A stretch of DNA of 64,000 bases from Bacteroidia bacterium (lineage in GTDB: Bacteria; Bacteroidota; Bacteroidia; Bacteroidales; GWA2-32-17), in NCBI GenBank assembly GCA_016218155.1, contig JACREQ010000032.1:124001-188000 (forward strand). Reading direction: 5' to 3'. The first letter of the stretch is position 1. Each line of letters opens with the position of its first letter. A model generated the notes under the pieces. That model was given only the letters and a program-made list of their open reading frames with translations. It was not told the origin of the DNA and searched no databases. The translations under genes were made by a program, and so were the position numbers. This document shows, one piece after another, positions 17,442 through 26,536 of this stretch.

Positions 17442-18383
17442 ATGAAAACATTAAATAAAATATTAGTAGTATTGACTTTATCCATTGGAAGTCTAACTGC
17501 CTATTCTCAGCAAGCTCCAATGTATACTCACTATATGTACAATACTTTAATGATCAACCCTGGTTATGCCGGAAGTAGAGATGCATTAACAGTTACTGCG
17601 CTTCATCGTTCCCAATGGGTTGATTTTAAAGGTGCTCCAAGAACTCAAACATTAACATTACATACTCCTTTAATAAACGAGCATATTGGAATTGGAATGT
17701 CTGTCTTAAATGATAAAATAGGACCTGTTAATAATACAACAGCACTTGTCGATTTTGCCTATATTATGAAACTTAATGAAAAATCAAAATTAGCACTTGG
17801 TTTAAGTGCAGGAGTTAATGTTTTTCAGGCAAATTTAAATACACTGCAGTTAGATCAACAACTTGATCCAGTATTTCAGACTAATATAAATAATAAAATA
17901 ACTCCAAATTTCGGTTTTGGTGCATATTACTACAGAGATCGTTTTTATGCAGGTGTATCTGCACCTAATTTGATCCAAAATAGTTATACAGTAGCAAATC
18001 AATCAGGCGAGAATATAATGATAGCAAAGGAACAAAGACATTATTTCTTTATTACCGGTGCATTGTTTAATTTATCAAATAACCTGGCATTTAAACCTAC
18101 AGCGTTTATTAAATTAACTCCTGCTGCTCCAATTCAAGCCGATCTTACTGCATCTTTTGTAATAGCTAAGAAATTATTATTAGGTGTAATGTTTCGTACT
18201 GGAGATGCTTTTGGAGGTCTAATTGGATTTGATGTTACCGAGCAATTACATTTAGGTTATTCATATGATTGGTCTTATGGTCTTAGAACATTTAAGTATA
18301 ATCAGGGCAGTCATGAAATAGTTTTACGATATGATTTTATCTATTCAAGTAAAAAGCAAATTCATTCTCCAAGAAATTTTTAA
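17442..18383 (+). CDS. PorP/SprF family type IX secretion outer membrane protein
   Basis: 313 residues with signal peptide (1-22, ending LTAYSQ). Family start QAPMYTHYMYNTLMINPGYAGSRDALTVTALHRSQWVDFKGAPRTQTLT is clear and the rest is an alternating beta-barrel pattern. PorP/SprF proteins are outer membrane components linked to secretion or surface anchoring of type B T9SS cargo. The gene lies 30 bp after such a cargo gene and 20 bp before the PorE-like gene, the arrangement expected of a functional trio. Transcription likely continues from promoter copy E. Confidence 0.93.
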   Translation: MKTLNKILVVLTLSIGSLTAYSQQAPMYTHYMYNTLMINPGYAGSRDALTVTALHRSQWVDFKGAPRTQTLTLHTPLINEHIGIGMSVLNDKIGPVNNTTALVDFAYIMKLNEKSKLALGLSAGVNVFQANLNTLQLDQQLDPVFQTNINNKITPNFGFGAYYYRDRFYAGVSAPNLIQNSYTVANQSGENIMIAKEQRHYFFITGALFNLSNNLAFKPTAFIKLTPAAPIQADLTASFVIAKKLLLGVMFRTGDAFGGLIGFDVTEQLHLGYSYDWSYGLRTFKYNQGSHEIVLRYDFIYSSKKQIHSPRNF

Positions 18384-18403
18384 CAAATTAAAATATAAAC
18401 AAA

Positions 18404-20425
18404 ATGAAAAATATATTTATTCCCTTAGTTGTTTTTACAGGGATTAGCATTAACATAAGCGCACAAGAAAAGGCAGTAGAAGAGGTTTATGGAGAAAGAA
18501 ACTTAATGAAATATTCTATTAGTGACAATGTAGAAAAATCTCACAAAGAATTAAAAGGCGATAAGCAATCTTTCAATTACTCATACGATAAAGCTATTGA
18601 GAAATATACACATACTAAAAATTTAAGTGTTGAGGGTCAAAGAAGGCTAGCTGAAGCATATCATAATACTGTGCAAAACATAGAGGCAGAAATAGCTTAT
18701 TCTAAGTTGATTAATAGAAACGAAGAACTGTTTCCAGAGGATTATTATAATTATGCTATGGTTTTAAAAGCAAATGGCAAATATGAAGAATCAAATAAAT
18801 GGATGATAAAATTTAGTGATTTAAAACCGACAGATTTGCGAGCTATTAGTTTTACTGAAAATTCAGGTACTTATTCTAATTTGATAAATGACAGTAGTAG
18901 ATATCTTATAACACATATGGATATTAATACTCTTGCCGATGATTTTGGTTCAGTTTATTATAAAAATGGTATCGTGTTTTCGTCTACAATATCAAAACCT
19001 AAAATGATTGTTAGAAAATATAATTGGACAGGAAAGCCATTTTGGGATATGTATGTTTCAGATGTAGAAGATGGACAATTAAAAAAACCAAAGAAATTTG
19101 ATAGAGGTTTAAATAAAAAATTTCATGATGGCCCAGCTAGTTTTAGTAACGAAGGTAATTCTATGGCATTCACTAGAAATCATTATAATGATAAAAGTAA
19201 AGACAAAGTGGTAGAACTTCAAATTTGGTTTAGCAATTTTAAAGATAAAAAATGGTCAAAACCTGAGCCTTTTATTCTAAATAGCTTTGATTATTCGGTT
19301 GGTCAACCCTCTTTAACTTCTAATGGAAATACAATGTATTTTACAAGTGATATGTCTGGTGGTTTCGGTGGTTCAGATATTTATAAAGTAACAAAAAATG
19401 AAAAAGGCGAATGGGGAAATGCAGTAAATATGGGAAATAAAATAAATACAGAAGGCGATGAAATGTTTCCATTTTTTGAAGAAAAAAATGAAGTTTTATT
19501 TTTTGCATCAAATGGACTTTATGGATTAGGTGGTTTGGATATTTTTATGTGCCCAATGATTGGCTCAAAACAAGGTAAAGTATATAATGCAGGTGCTCCA
19601 TTAAATTCACAATATGATGATTTTGCAGTAATTTCAGATAATAATTTAGCTAAGGGTTATTTTACATCTAACAGAAGTTACGGTAGTGGTGGCGATGATA
19701 TATATTCTGTTGCTTTTAATTCGTTAGAAATTGGAAAAAAAATAATTGGAAATGCATTAGATATTGATAGTAATTTGTTATCTAATACTTTTATCAAATT
19801 AATTGATGAGCAAAGTAATTTTATTGATACTGTAACAACTGGAAGTGATGCTGCATTTAGTTTTTTAGTGGAATCAAATAAAAATTATAAAATATTTGGA
19901 AAAAAAGAGAATTATAAAGAAGGTGATAGTATTGCAAGTACATTTGGAAAAGAGTTTATTGTAAAAGCTGATGTAATTCTTCTTAAAAAAGAAGAAACTA
20001 TTATACCTAAAACATTTGAAGAAAAACTTGAAGTAGGTAAGGATTTGGGTAAGATATTAGAGTTTGATCCTAAAACAATATATTTTGATTATGGCAAATA
20101 TAACATTCGTCAGGATGCTGTGGCTGATTTAAATGAAATTGTTAGGGTAATGAATGAATATCCAGAAATGACGATTGAATTGGGATCACATACTGATTGT
20201 AGAGGAACTGAAAAATTTAATCAAACATTATCTGAAAATAGAGCTAAATCATCTGCTAGCTATATTAAATCGAGAATAACAAAGCCAGAACGTATTTATG
20301 GCAAAGGATATGGTGAAACTAAATTAGTAAATGCATGTTCTTGCGAAGGTACTGTTGTTTCAGAATGTTCAGAAGAAGAACACCAAAATAACAGACGTAC
20401 AGAATTTATAATTATTGTAAAATAA
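18404..20425 (+). CDS. PorE-like OmpA-family protein (TPR, PD40 propeller, carboxypeptidase-like, OmpA)
   Basis: 673 residues. Signal peptide (1-21), TPR-like helices (about 40-145), PD40/WD40-like beta-propeller (about 165-440; repeated N-MYFTSD-SGGFGGSDIY, FFASNGLYGLGGLDIF, YFTSNRSYGSGGDDIY), a carboxypeptidase regulatory-like beta domain (about 445-515) and a C-terminal OmpA peptidoglycan-binding domain (about 555-670; IYFDYGKYNIR, GSHTDCRGT, NRRTEFII). P. gingivalis PorE has this order of domains. PorE is a lipoprotein, whereas this one has no lipobox Cys. It probably anchors the PorP-cargo assembly to peptidoglycan. It ends the operon before a strong terminator. Confidence 0.88.
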   Translation: MKNIFIPLVVFTGISINISAQEKAVEEVYGERNLMKYSISDNVEKSHKELKGDKQSFNYSYDKAIEKYTHTKNLSVEGQRRLAEAYHNTVQNIEAEIAYSKLINRNEELFPEDYYNYAMVLKANGKYEESNKWMIKFSDLKPTDLRAISFTENSGTYSNLINDSSRYLITHMDINTLADDFGSVYYKNGIVFSSTISKPKMIVRKYNWTGKPFWDMYVSDVEDGQLKKPKKFDRGLNKKFHDGPASFSNEGNSMAFTRNHYNDKSKDKVVELQIWFSNFKDKKWSKPEPFILNSFDYSVGQPSLTSNGNTMYFTSDMSGGFGGSDIYKVTKNEKGEWGNAVNMGNKINTEGDEMFPFFEEKNEVLFFASNGLYGLGGLDIFMCPMIGSKQGKVYNAGAPLNSQYDDFAVISDNNLAKGYFTSNRSYGSGGDDIYSVAFNSLEIGKKIIGNALDIDSNLLSNTFIKLIDEQSNFIDTVTTGSDAAFSFLVESNKNYKIFGKKENYKEGDSIASTFGKEFIVKADVILLKKEETIIPKTFEEKLEVGKDLGKILEFDPKTIYFDYGKYNIRQDAVADLNEIVRVMNEYPEMTIELGSHTDCRGTEKFNQTLSENRAKSSASYIKSRITKPERIYGKGYGETKLVNACSCEGTVVSECSEEEHQNNRRTEFIIIVK

Positions 20426-20439
20426 TTATAACAATATTA

Positions 20440-20476
20440 AAAAACGCCATTCTTAATGAATAGGCGTTTTTTTTTA
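20440..20476 (+). terminator. Rho-independent terminator after the PorE-like gene
   Basis: AAAACGCC and GGCGTTTT form a stem that continues with ATTC/GAAT around a short TTAAT loop and runs into a T9 tract. It separates the T9SS operon from the second Mla-like operon. Confidence 0.85.
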
Positions 20477-20520
20477 ATAATAACTATGAAAAGTTACTTA
20501 ACATGAAAATTATGTAACAT

Positions 20521-21363
20521 ATGAAAAAATTTACTCCTGTTATAAAAGCTAAAGTTTTTGCAAAAACCCAATCAATAAAACTTAGTGATAAAACAATAGC
20601 CAAAACAGTAATAGCAAGTAATATTTTGACTGATATTGCAGATGTGTTTTTGTTTATTTCACAAATAATAAAAGAAACATTTTCGCGAAATTTTGAGTTC
20701 AAAGAATTTTTACGTCAGTGTTTTCAAATTGGATATAAATCTTTACCACTCATCTCAATTACAGGAACTATTATGGGATTAGTTCTTACAATCCAATCAC
20801 GACCAACACTTATAAATTTTGGTGCAGTAACAATGCTCCCCGGAATGGTTGCTGAATCTTTAATAAAAGAAATGGGTCCTGTAATAACAGCACTAATTTG
20901 TGCAGGCAAAATTGGATCTGGTATGGGTGCTGAACTTGGTTCGATGAAGGTATCCGAACAAATTGAAGCAATGGAAGTGTCCTCAACTAACCCAATGCGT
21001 TTCTTAGTTGTTACAAGAGTTTTGGCAGCAACATTAATGATACCTGTATTAATATTATATGCTGACGCACTAGGAATATTTGGCAGCTGGGCTGGAGCAA
21101 ATATAAAAGGCGATGTTTCATTTTATTTATTTTTTTCACAAGCATTTAGTCATATCACATTTTTAGATTTCTTACCAGCTGTTATTAAATCATTTTTCTT
21201 CGGAGCCGTGATAGGTTTGGTAGGTTGTTACAAAGGATACAATGCAGGGCGTGGAACAGAAAGTGTGGGTATTGCTGCAAATTCTGCTGTGGTGTTAGCT
21301 TCATTAATGGTTATTATAGTTGATTTAATTGCAGTACAAATTACTGATATGCTTGTAATATGA
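20521..21363 (+). CDS. MlaE-like ABC transporter permease (second copy, intact)
   Basis: 280 residues with a 65-residue polar N-terminal extension before the MlaE core (about 70-280; five to six TM helices). Motifs: LISITGTIMGLVLTIQSRPTL, EMGPVITALICAGKIGSGMGAELGSMKVSEQIEAMEV, GAVIGLVGCYKGYNAGRGTESVG. MlaE-type permeases sit in the inner membrane with MlaF ATPase and MCE proteins and move phospholipids. It overlaps the ATPase gene by 4 bp. It is the intact homologue of the frameshifted gene at 10901 and shows what that gene should encode. Confidence 0.92.
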   Translation: MKKFTPVIKAKVFAKTQSIKLSDKTIAKTVIASNILTDIADVFLFISQIIKETFSRNFEFKEFLRQCFQIGYKSLPLISITGTIMGLVLTIQSRPTLINFGAVTMLPGMVAESLIKEMGPVITALICAGKIGSGMGAELGSMKVSEQIEAMEVSSTNPMRFLVVTRVLAATLMIPVLILYADALGIFGSWAGANIKGDVSFYLFFSQAFSHITFLDFLPAVIKSFFFGAVIGLVGCYKGYNAGRGTESVGIAANSAVVLASLMVIIVDLIAVQITDMLVI

Positions 21364-22136
21364 AAATAGAAAGTGTAAATAAATCATCTTTAAAAACTTT
21401 AAATGATGATGATGTAGTGATTGAAATAATTGATCTTAAGAAATCATTTGGCAAACAAAATGTACTGACTAATGTTTCATTAAAACTATATAATGGCGAA
21501 AACCTTGTTGTACTTGGTAAATCAGGAAGTGGGAAATCGGTTTTAATAAAGTGCATAGTTGGGTTATTAAAATTTGAAGGTGGAACAATAAATGTTTTTG
21601 GACAAAATGTTGCTTCCTTAAATAGAAAAGAATTAAGTGAAATGAGGCAGAAAATAGGCTTTCTATTTCAATCTGGTGCGTTATATGATTCAATGACTGT
21701 AAAGCAAAATCTTGAATTTCCATTACGAAGATTAAAAAAGAATTTAAATGAAAAAGAAATTTCAGAAAAAGTTAATGAAGTATTAGAACACGTTGGTTTA
21801 GCAGACACTTTAAATAAAATGCCCTCTCAACTTTCGGGAGGTATGAGAAAACGTATAAGTTTAGCTCGTACTATTGTTGTTGATCCTTTGATAATGCTTT
21901 ATGATGAACCAACAACAGGCCTTGATCCCATTACCTCTGATGAAATAAGTGAGCTTATTTTAAATGTTCAGAAAAAATATAAAACATCATCCATTATTAT
22001 TACTCACGATATTAAATGTGCTCATAACACAGCAAATAGAATAATAATGTTAAAAGATGGTGAAGTCTATCTGGAGGGAAATTTAGACTTTTTCGAAAAT
22101 TCATCGGATTCATTAGTAAAATCATTTTTTAATTAA
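21360..22136 (+). CDS. MlaF-like ABC transporter ATPase (second copy)
   Basis: 258 residues, starting in an ATGA overlap with the permease stop, which implies translational coupling. Walker A GKSGSGKS, Q-loop FLFQSGALYDSM, signature LSGGMRKR, Walker B IMLYDEPTTGLDP and H-loop ITHD are intact. It is clearly paralogous to the ATPase at 11699. It powers the permease at 20521 with the MCE protein at 22160. Confidence 0.93.
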   Translation: MKIESVNKSSLKTLNDDDVVIEIIDLKKSFGKQNVLTNVSLKLYNGENLVVLGKSGSGKSVLIKCIVGLLKFEGGTINVFGQNVASLNRKELSEMRQKIGFLFQSGALYDSMTVKQNLEFPLRRLKKNLNEKEISEKVNEVLEHVGLADTLNKMPSQLSGGMRKRISLARTIVVDPLIMLYDEPTTGLDPITSDEISELILNVQKKYKTSSIIITHDIKCAHNTANRIIMLKDGEVYLEGNLDFFENSSDSLVKSFFN

Positions 22137-22159
22137 AGAAGTAATTAACAATATAAATT

Positions 22160-22888
22160 ATGGATACGCATACACAAAAATTTAAAATACGATTAGGACT
22201 ATTTGTTGCAATAGGATTTGCAATATTTATGATGGCAATATTTATTATTGGAAAACAAAAGAATTTGTTTAATCCGGTATTTAATCTTAATGCAACATTT
22301 TATAATGTTAGTGGATTACAAGTCGGAAATAACGTTCGTTTTTCGGGTGTTAATGTTGGCACAGTTGATAATATCATTATTATTAATGATTCAACCGTTA
22401 AGGTTGATATGCTTATAAAAAAAGAAGTAAAACAGTTTATTAAATCTGACTGTGAAGTTGTAATTGGATCAGAGGGCATTATTGGCGACAAGCTTTTAAT
22501 AATTACACAGGGAAGTTTTAATGCCCCTTTAGCTATAACAGGCCAACAACTAGAATCTATCGAGCCAGTCGAGACTGATGCTATTTTAACAAGTTTGCTT
22601 GTGACTGCATCAAATGCTGAAATTATTTCGCAACAATTATCAGAAATTATGTCCAAAATAAATAGTGGCAAAGGTACGCTTGGTCGATTAATTCAAGATT
22701 CTACTATTGCAGAAAACATTAACATGACAATTGTTAATCTTAAAAAGAGTAGTAAAGGATTAGACGAAAACATGGATGCGGTTAAGCATAATTTTCTATT
22801 AAAAGGGTTTTTTAATAAAAAGTCTAGAGAAGCCGCTAAACTTAGAAAAGAGGCTGAACAAAGCAGAAGAAAAGCAAACAAGAAATAA
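22160..22888 (+). CDS. MCE-family (MlaD-like) lipid transport protein (second copy)
   Basis: 242 residues: N-terminal TM (about 11-31), one MCE domain (about 38-120; VSGLQVGNNVRFSGVNVGTVDNI, SEGIIGDKLLIIT), then a helical stretch with GKGTLGRLIQDS and a basic Lys/Arg-rich tail. Its counterpart at 12488 ends in the same LDENMDAVKHNFLLKGFFNKK-like segment (LDKDLEALQHNFLLRRYFKK), so both tails are conserved and may contact the inner membrane or nucleic acid-free cytosolic partners. It lies 23 bp after the ATPase gene. Confidence 0.92.
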   Translation: MDTHTQKFKIRLGLFVAIGFAIFMMAIFIIGKQKNLFNPVFNLNATFYNVSGLQVGNNVRFSGVNVGTVDNIIIINDSTVKVDMLIKKEVKQFIKSDCEVVIGSEGIIGDKLLIITQGSFNAPLAITGQQLESIEPVETDAILTSLLVTASNAEIISQQLSEIMSKINSGKGTLGRLIQDSTIAENINMTIVNLKKSSKGLDENMDAVKHNFLLKGFFNKKSREAAKLRKEAEQSRRKANKK

Positions 22889-22925
22889 TTTGTAATAAGA
22901 ATGTTTATTCATTCAATAATATTAA

Positions 22926-24764
22926 ATGCAAAAGTGGTTAAAGATTATTATTGTTTTAATTTCAACATTATGTTATAATTATGTTGTTGCACAAAATATT
23001 ACTGTTAACTCTGATTCTTCTAATATTTATAACAAAATTGAAACCTACTCTAAACGTCACAATTTTACAAAGTTTTTATATAAAATAGTTTTTAGACCTG
23101 TTGTTTCGAGTTCTCAAATACCAGAAGTTTTTATAAAAGAATTTGTAATAGTGAAACAACATTCATTTGTCAATTTTGAAGGAAAAATAATAAGACATAT
23201 TTACATTCAAACTCTGGATCCGTTTGGATATTCGATTTCAAAACCATTAGTAGAATCAAAAAATATTATTTTTAATGCAGGAAATAAATTACATATAAAA
23301 TCCCGGCATTTAACAATAAGCAATTTATTGCTAATTCGTAAAAATCAAATATTCGATTCACTGCTTTTAAAAGAGTCGGAACGATTAATTAGAAGTAGTG
23401 GATTTGTTAGGGATGTTTCGGTATTTGTTATTGCAACATCAAAACTATCCGATTCAATTGATATATATATTCGTGAATTAGATAAGTGGAGTATTATACC
23501 GAATATTGATTTGTCTTCCTCAAAACTAAAAATAAACATAGTAGAAAAAAACTTTTTAGGATTAGGCCACGAATTTAAAAATGCTTTTACGTGGTATCAT
23601 ACAACAGGTAAAAATTCCTATAATACAAGTTATTATATTCCTAATATCAATAATACATTTATAAACTCAACTTTACATTATAATTCAGATGAATTTAGGA
23701 ATTACAGCAAAAGTTTTGCACTTGACAGACCATTTTTTTCCTCATTTACAAAGTGGGCAGCAGGATTTAATTTAGCACAACAATATAGCGAATATATAAT
23801 AAATTCAGGCGATTCACTTTTATTTTGGCAGAAACTTAAATTAAACATACAAGATTATTGGGCAGGTAATGCAATGCAAATATTTAAAGGAAAATCAGAG
23901 ACTAATCGTACAACAAATTTTATTACTGCTATTCGTTTTTTACGAACACGGTATATAGAAAAACCGATAGGATTGTACGATTCACTTAGGGTATTTTCGA
24001 ATGAGGACTTTTATTTAACAAGTGTTGGAATTTCAATGAGAAAATATGTACAAGATAAATATATATTTAAATTTGGGGTTACTGAAGATATTCCAATAGG
24101 AAAGGTTTTTAGTCTAACTGGAGGTTATCAAAAAAAGAATACAAATCGCTTTTATGTAGGATCAAGATTTTCATTAGGTAATTATTTTAATTGGGGATAT
24201 CTTAGTTGTAACATAGAATACGGAACTTTCTTTCGTGCATCTAATGCCGAACAAGGTATAATTAATGCGAATGTAAATTATTTTACAAGAATTCTTGAAA
24301 TTGGAAATTGGAAAATCAGACAATTTGTAAAATCACAAGTTACCATTGGAGTAAATCGTTTACCAAATGAAAATATAACAATCAATGATGGCTATGGCAT
24401 TGATGGTTTTAATAGTCCTGAACTAATAGGAACTAAACGTATATTATTCACATTACAAACACAATCTTATGCCCCCTGGAATTTTATTGGATTTTGTTTT
24501 GGCCCATATCTTAATTATTCAATTGGTATGTTAGGTAATGAAACAAAAGGGTTTATTAATAATAAAATTTACACTCAAATTGGAATAGGTGTTTTAATTA
24601 AGAATGAAAATCTTGTGTTAAATACCTTTCATGTTTCTGTATCATTTTATCCTATCATTCCAGGAAATGGAATAGATATATTTAAAACAAACTCATTCAA
24701 AACAAATGATTTTGGTTTAAGAGATTTTGAAATCGGAAAACCAGATGCAATCAGATATCAATAA
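22926..24764 (+). CDS. Omp85-like outer membrane protein with POTRA-type N terminus
   Basis: 612 residues with signal peptide (1-22). Residues about 65-185 resemble POTRA repeats: GNKLHIKSRHLTISNLLLIRKNQIFDSLLLKESERLIRSSGFVRDVSVFV carries the typical pattern of a first helix, the 'D..L..SE..LR' helix and closing strand. The remaining 400 residues alternate hydrophobic and polar positions with many aromatic residues, as expected of a beta-barrel. It follows the second Mla-like operon by 37 bp and could provide its outer membrane partner for lipid or protein insertion. The family call is by pattern, and the C-terminal aromatic signature of classic BamA is not obvious. Confidence 0.6.
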   Translation: MQKWLKIIIVLISTLCYNYVVAQNITVNSDSSNIYNKIETYSKRHNFTKFLYKIVFRPVVSSSQIPEVFIKEFVIVKQHSFVNFEGKIIRHIYIQTLDPFGYSISKPLVESKNIIFNAGNKLHIKSRHLTISNLLLIRKNQIFDSLLLKESERLIRSSGFVRDVSVFVIATSKLSDSIDIYIRELDKWSIIPNIDLSSSKLKINIVEKNFLGLGHEFKNAFTWYHTTGKNSYNTSYYIPNINNTFINSTLHYNSDEFRNYSKSFALDRPFFSSFTKWAAGFNLAQQYSEYIINSGDSLLFWQKLKLNIQDYWAGNAMQIFKGKSETNRTTNFITAIRFLRTRYIEKPIGLYDSLRVFSNEDFYLTSVGISMRKYVQDKYIFKFGVTEDIPIGKVFSLTGGYQKKNTNRFYVGSRFSLGNYFNWGYLSCNIEYGTFFRASNAEQGIINANVNYFTRILEIGNWKIRQFVKSQVTIGVNRLPNENITINDGYGIDGFNSPELIGTKRILFTLQTQSYAPWNFIGFCFGPYLNYSIGMLGNETKGFINNKIYTQIGIGVLIKNENLVLNTFHVSVSFYPIIPGNGIDIFKTNSFKTNDFGLRDFEIGKPDAIRYQ

Positions 24765-24776
24765 TTATATAATGTT

Positions 24777-25682
24777 ATGAAAATATTAATAGTTCCCAAA
24801 AAGATAATTTACCTTTTAAAAGAAACAACAAATGAATTTATTGATGATAATGCCCTTAAATTAAGTGCAGCGTTATCATATTACACTATTTTTTCATTAC
24901 CCCCTTTGCTCATTATTATAATAAGCTTATGTGGATATATTTTTGGTGCAGATGCTGTAAATGGTGAAATATTCGGACAAATAAATGGAGTTATAGGAAA
25001 CGATGCTGCACTTCAAATTCAGAATACAATAAAAAATGTAAAACTTTCAAACAGTAATGCGTTTTTTACATCAATTGGTATAATCATTCTAATTATTGGT
25101 GCATCTGGAGTTTTTTCTGAAATTCAAGATTCTATAAATTTTATTTGGGGAATAAAAGCAAAGCCTAAACGTGGTTTTATAAAATTTATAAAAAATCGTC
25201 TAATGTCATTTTCTATGATTGGTTCAGTTGGTTTTTTATTGTTGGTTAGCTTAATTATAAATTCATTTATTGAAATTCTAAATAAAAAATTATCCGCGTT
25301 TTTTACATATGATTCAATTATTGTATTCTATGTTATAAATTTACTTACAATCTTTATTGTTATAACTATTTTATTCACTATAATATTTAAAACACTACCA
25401 GATGGAAGAATTGCACTCAATGATTGCTTGATTGGTGCATCTTTTACTTCTTTTTTATTTATGATTGGCAAATTTGCTATTGGATATTATATAGGCAAAA
25501 TAAGCATAATATCAGCATATGGAGCTGCTGGTTCTGTTATCCTAATACTTGTCTGGATTTATTATTCAGCAATTATTCTATATTTCGGTGCCGAATTTAC
25601 AAAAGTGTATGCGCATACACATGGAAAAAAAATAATTCCTAACAATTATTCTTATAAAATTGAGAAAATAATTTATAGTTAA
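24777..25682 (+). CDS. YihY/virulence factor BrkB family membrane protein
   Basis: 301 residues with about six TM helices. Family landmarks: DDNALKLSAALSYYTIFSLPPLLIIII near the N terminus, GIIILIIGASGVFSEIQDSINFIW in the middle and a conserved YGAAGSVILILVWIYYSAIILYFGAEFTKVYA end. The YihY family is widespread and its role is unresolved; transport and cell envelope roles have been proposed, and it is not RNase BN. It begins 12 bp after the Omp85-like gene and likely ends the second Mla-like operon. Confidence 0.9.
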   Translation: MKILIVPKKIIYLLKETTNEFIDDNALKLSAALSYYTIFSLPPLLIIIISLCGYIFGADAVNGEIFGQINGVIGNDAALQIQNTIKNVKLSNSNAFFTSIGIIILIIGASGVFSEIQDSINFIWGIKAKPKRGFIKFIKNRLMSFSMIGSVGFLLLVSLIINSFIEILNKKLSAFFTYDSIIVFYVINLLTIFIVITILFTIIFKTLPDGRIALNDCLIGASFTSFLFMIGKFAIGYYIGKISIISAYGAAGSVILILVWIYYSAIILYFGAEFTKVYAHTHGKKIIPNNYSYKIEKIIYS

Positions 25683-25772
25683 TGTGTGAATCATGTAAAT
25701 TAATTTAAAAATTCTGTAATACATTCTAATCCTTTGTTGCTCAACTTTGCTTAGTGAAAATTTATTCACTAA
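25682..25772 (+). promoter_or_regulatory. Shared 21-bp direct-repeat promoter, copy F
   Basis: TGTGAAT at 25685, ATGTAAA at 25693 and CTGTAAT at 25714 (21 bp apart), CAACTTTG with CTTTG at 25745. TTAGTGAA (25751) and TTCACTAA (25765) form a perfect inverted repeat. The site begins at the stop codon of the YihY gene. The CsbD gene starts at 25789. Confidence 0.8.
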
Positions 25773-25788
25773 AATATAAATTAAGAAA

Positions 25789-25974
25789 ATGAATACAACA
25801 GAATTAAAAGGAAACTGGAATGAGCAAAAAGGCAAGCTTAAACAGAAATTCGCAGAATTAACAGACAATGATCTAATGTTTATTGAAGGCAAGAAAGAAG
25901 AAATGCTAGGTAGACTTCAAATAAAATTAGGCAAGTCAAAAGAAGAAATGCATAAAATTATTGAAAGTCTATAA
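25789..25974 (+). CDS. CsbD family stress protein
   Basis: 61 residues with the full CsbD pattern: LKGNWNEQKGKLKQKFAELTDNDL, then EGKKEEMLGRLQIKLGKSKEEMHKII. CsbD-type proteins are small, soluble and stress-induced (sigma-B controlled in Bacillus), with no known biochemical activity. It is controlled by promoter copy F, 40 bp downstream of the predicted -7 box. Its C-terminal half is shared with the protein at 10686. Genes for a lipoprotein, barrel protein, lmo0937 protein and YtxH protein follow on the same strand. Confidence 0.9.
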   Translation: MNTTELKGNWNEQKGKLKQKFAELTDNDLMFIEGKKEEMLGRLQIKLGKSKEEMHKIIESL

Positions 25975-25995
25975 TCTTGTGTTTTTAAATAGTAT

Positions 25996-26020
25996 TGTTT
26001 AATATGAATATTGTTAAACA
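25996..26020 (+). other. Hairpin between CsbD and lipoprotein genes
   Basis: TGTTTAATAT and ATATT-G-TTAAACA pair around a GA centre (one bulged G). Only a weak T-rich tract follows. It may attenuate read-through from the CsbD gene or stabilise the upstream mRNA. No separate promoter was recognised between it and the lipoprotein gene. Confidence 0.4.
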
Positions 26021-26067
26021 TTAGTTATTTTAAATTAGAAATAAATTAAATCTTAAATATAAACAAA

Positions 26068-26496
26068 ATGAAAAAAACAATTTTTATCTTAGCTATAACA
26101 GCATTTATAGCAGGAACAATTTTAACAAGTTGCCAATCATCAGCAAAAAAAGTAGCTAACGCACAAGATGACGTTATTAAAGCTAACGAAGAATTAAATA
26201 AAGCTAATCAAGAATATCTTGAGGATATTAAAAGCTATAGAAAAATAACAGCTGAAAACATTGTTGCTAACGAAAACAACATTGCTGAATTTAAAGCAAG
26301 AATTGAAAAAGACAAGAAAAATGCAAAATCTGATTACAAGAAGAAAATTGCTTTGCTAGAGCAAAAAAACAGTGATATGAAAAAGAAAATGGATGAATAT
26401 ACAGATCAGGGTAAAGAAAACTGGGAAATATTTAAAGCCGAATTTAATAACGAGATGGATGAAATGGCAAAAGCGTTAAAAGAATTGCAGTTTTAA
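26068..26496 (+). CDS. Coiled-coil lipoprotein, stress-protein-like
   Basis: 142 residues. Signal peptide with lipobox LTSC (Cys22), then a continuous charged helix with Ala/Lys/Glu heptads over about 30-140. It resembles small helical stress lipoproteins seen next to CsbD and YtxH genes in Bacteroidota, but I cannot name the family with certainty. A lipoprotein in the equivalent position of the other gene group is encoded at 10022. It lies 93 bp after the CsbD gene. Confidence 0.7.
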   Translation: MKKTIFILAITAFIAGTILTSCQSSAKKVANAQDDVIKANEELNKANQEYLEDIKSYRKITAENIVANENNIAEFKARIEKDKKNAKSDYKKKIALLEQKNSDMKKKMDEYTDQGKENWEIFKAEFNNEMDEMAKALKELQF

Positions 26497-26536
26497 TTTG
26501 ACGATAGAATAAATATATTATTAAAATAAAAACAAA

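Noticed and set aside
20480-20520. Possible eighth copy of the shared promoter before the second Mla-like operon
   Set aside because: ATGTAAC at 20512 has a weak partner (AAGTTAC) 21 bp upstream, but TGTGAAT is missing and the start codon follows two bases later, where a -7 box would lie inside the gene.
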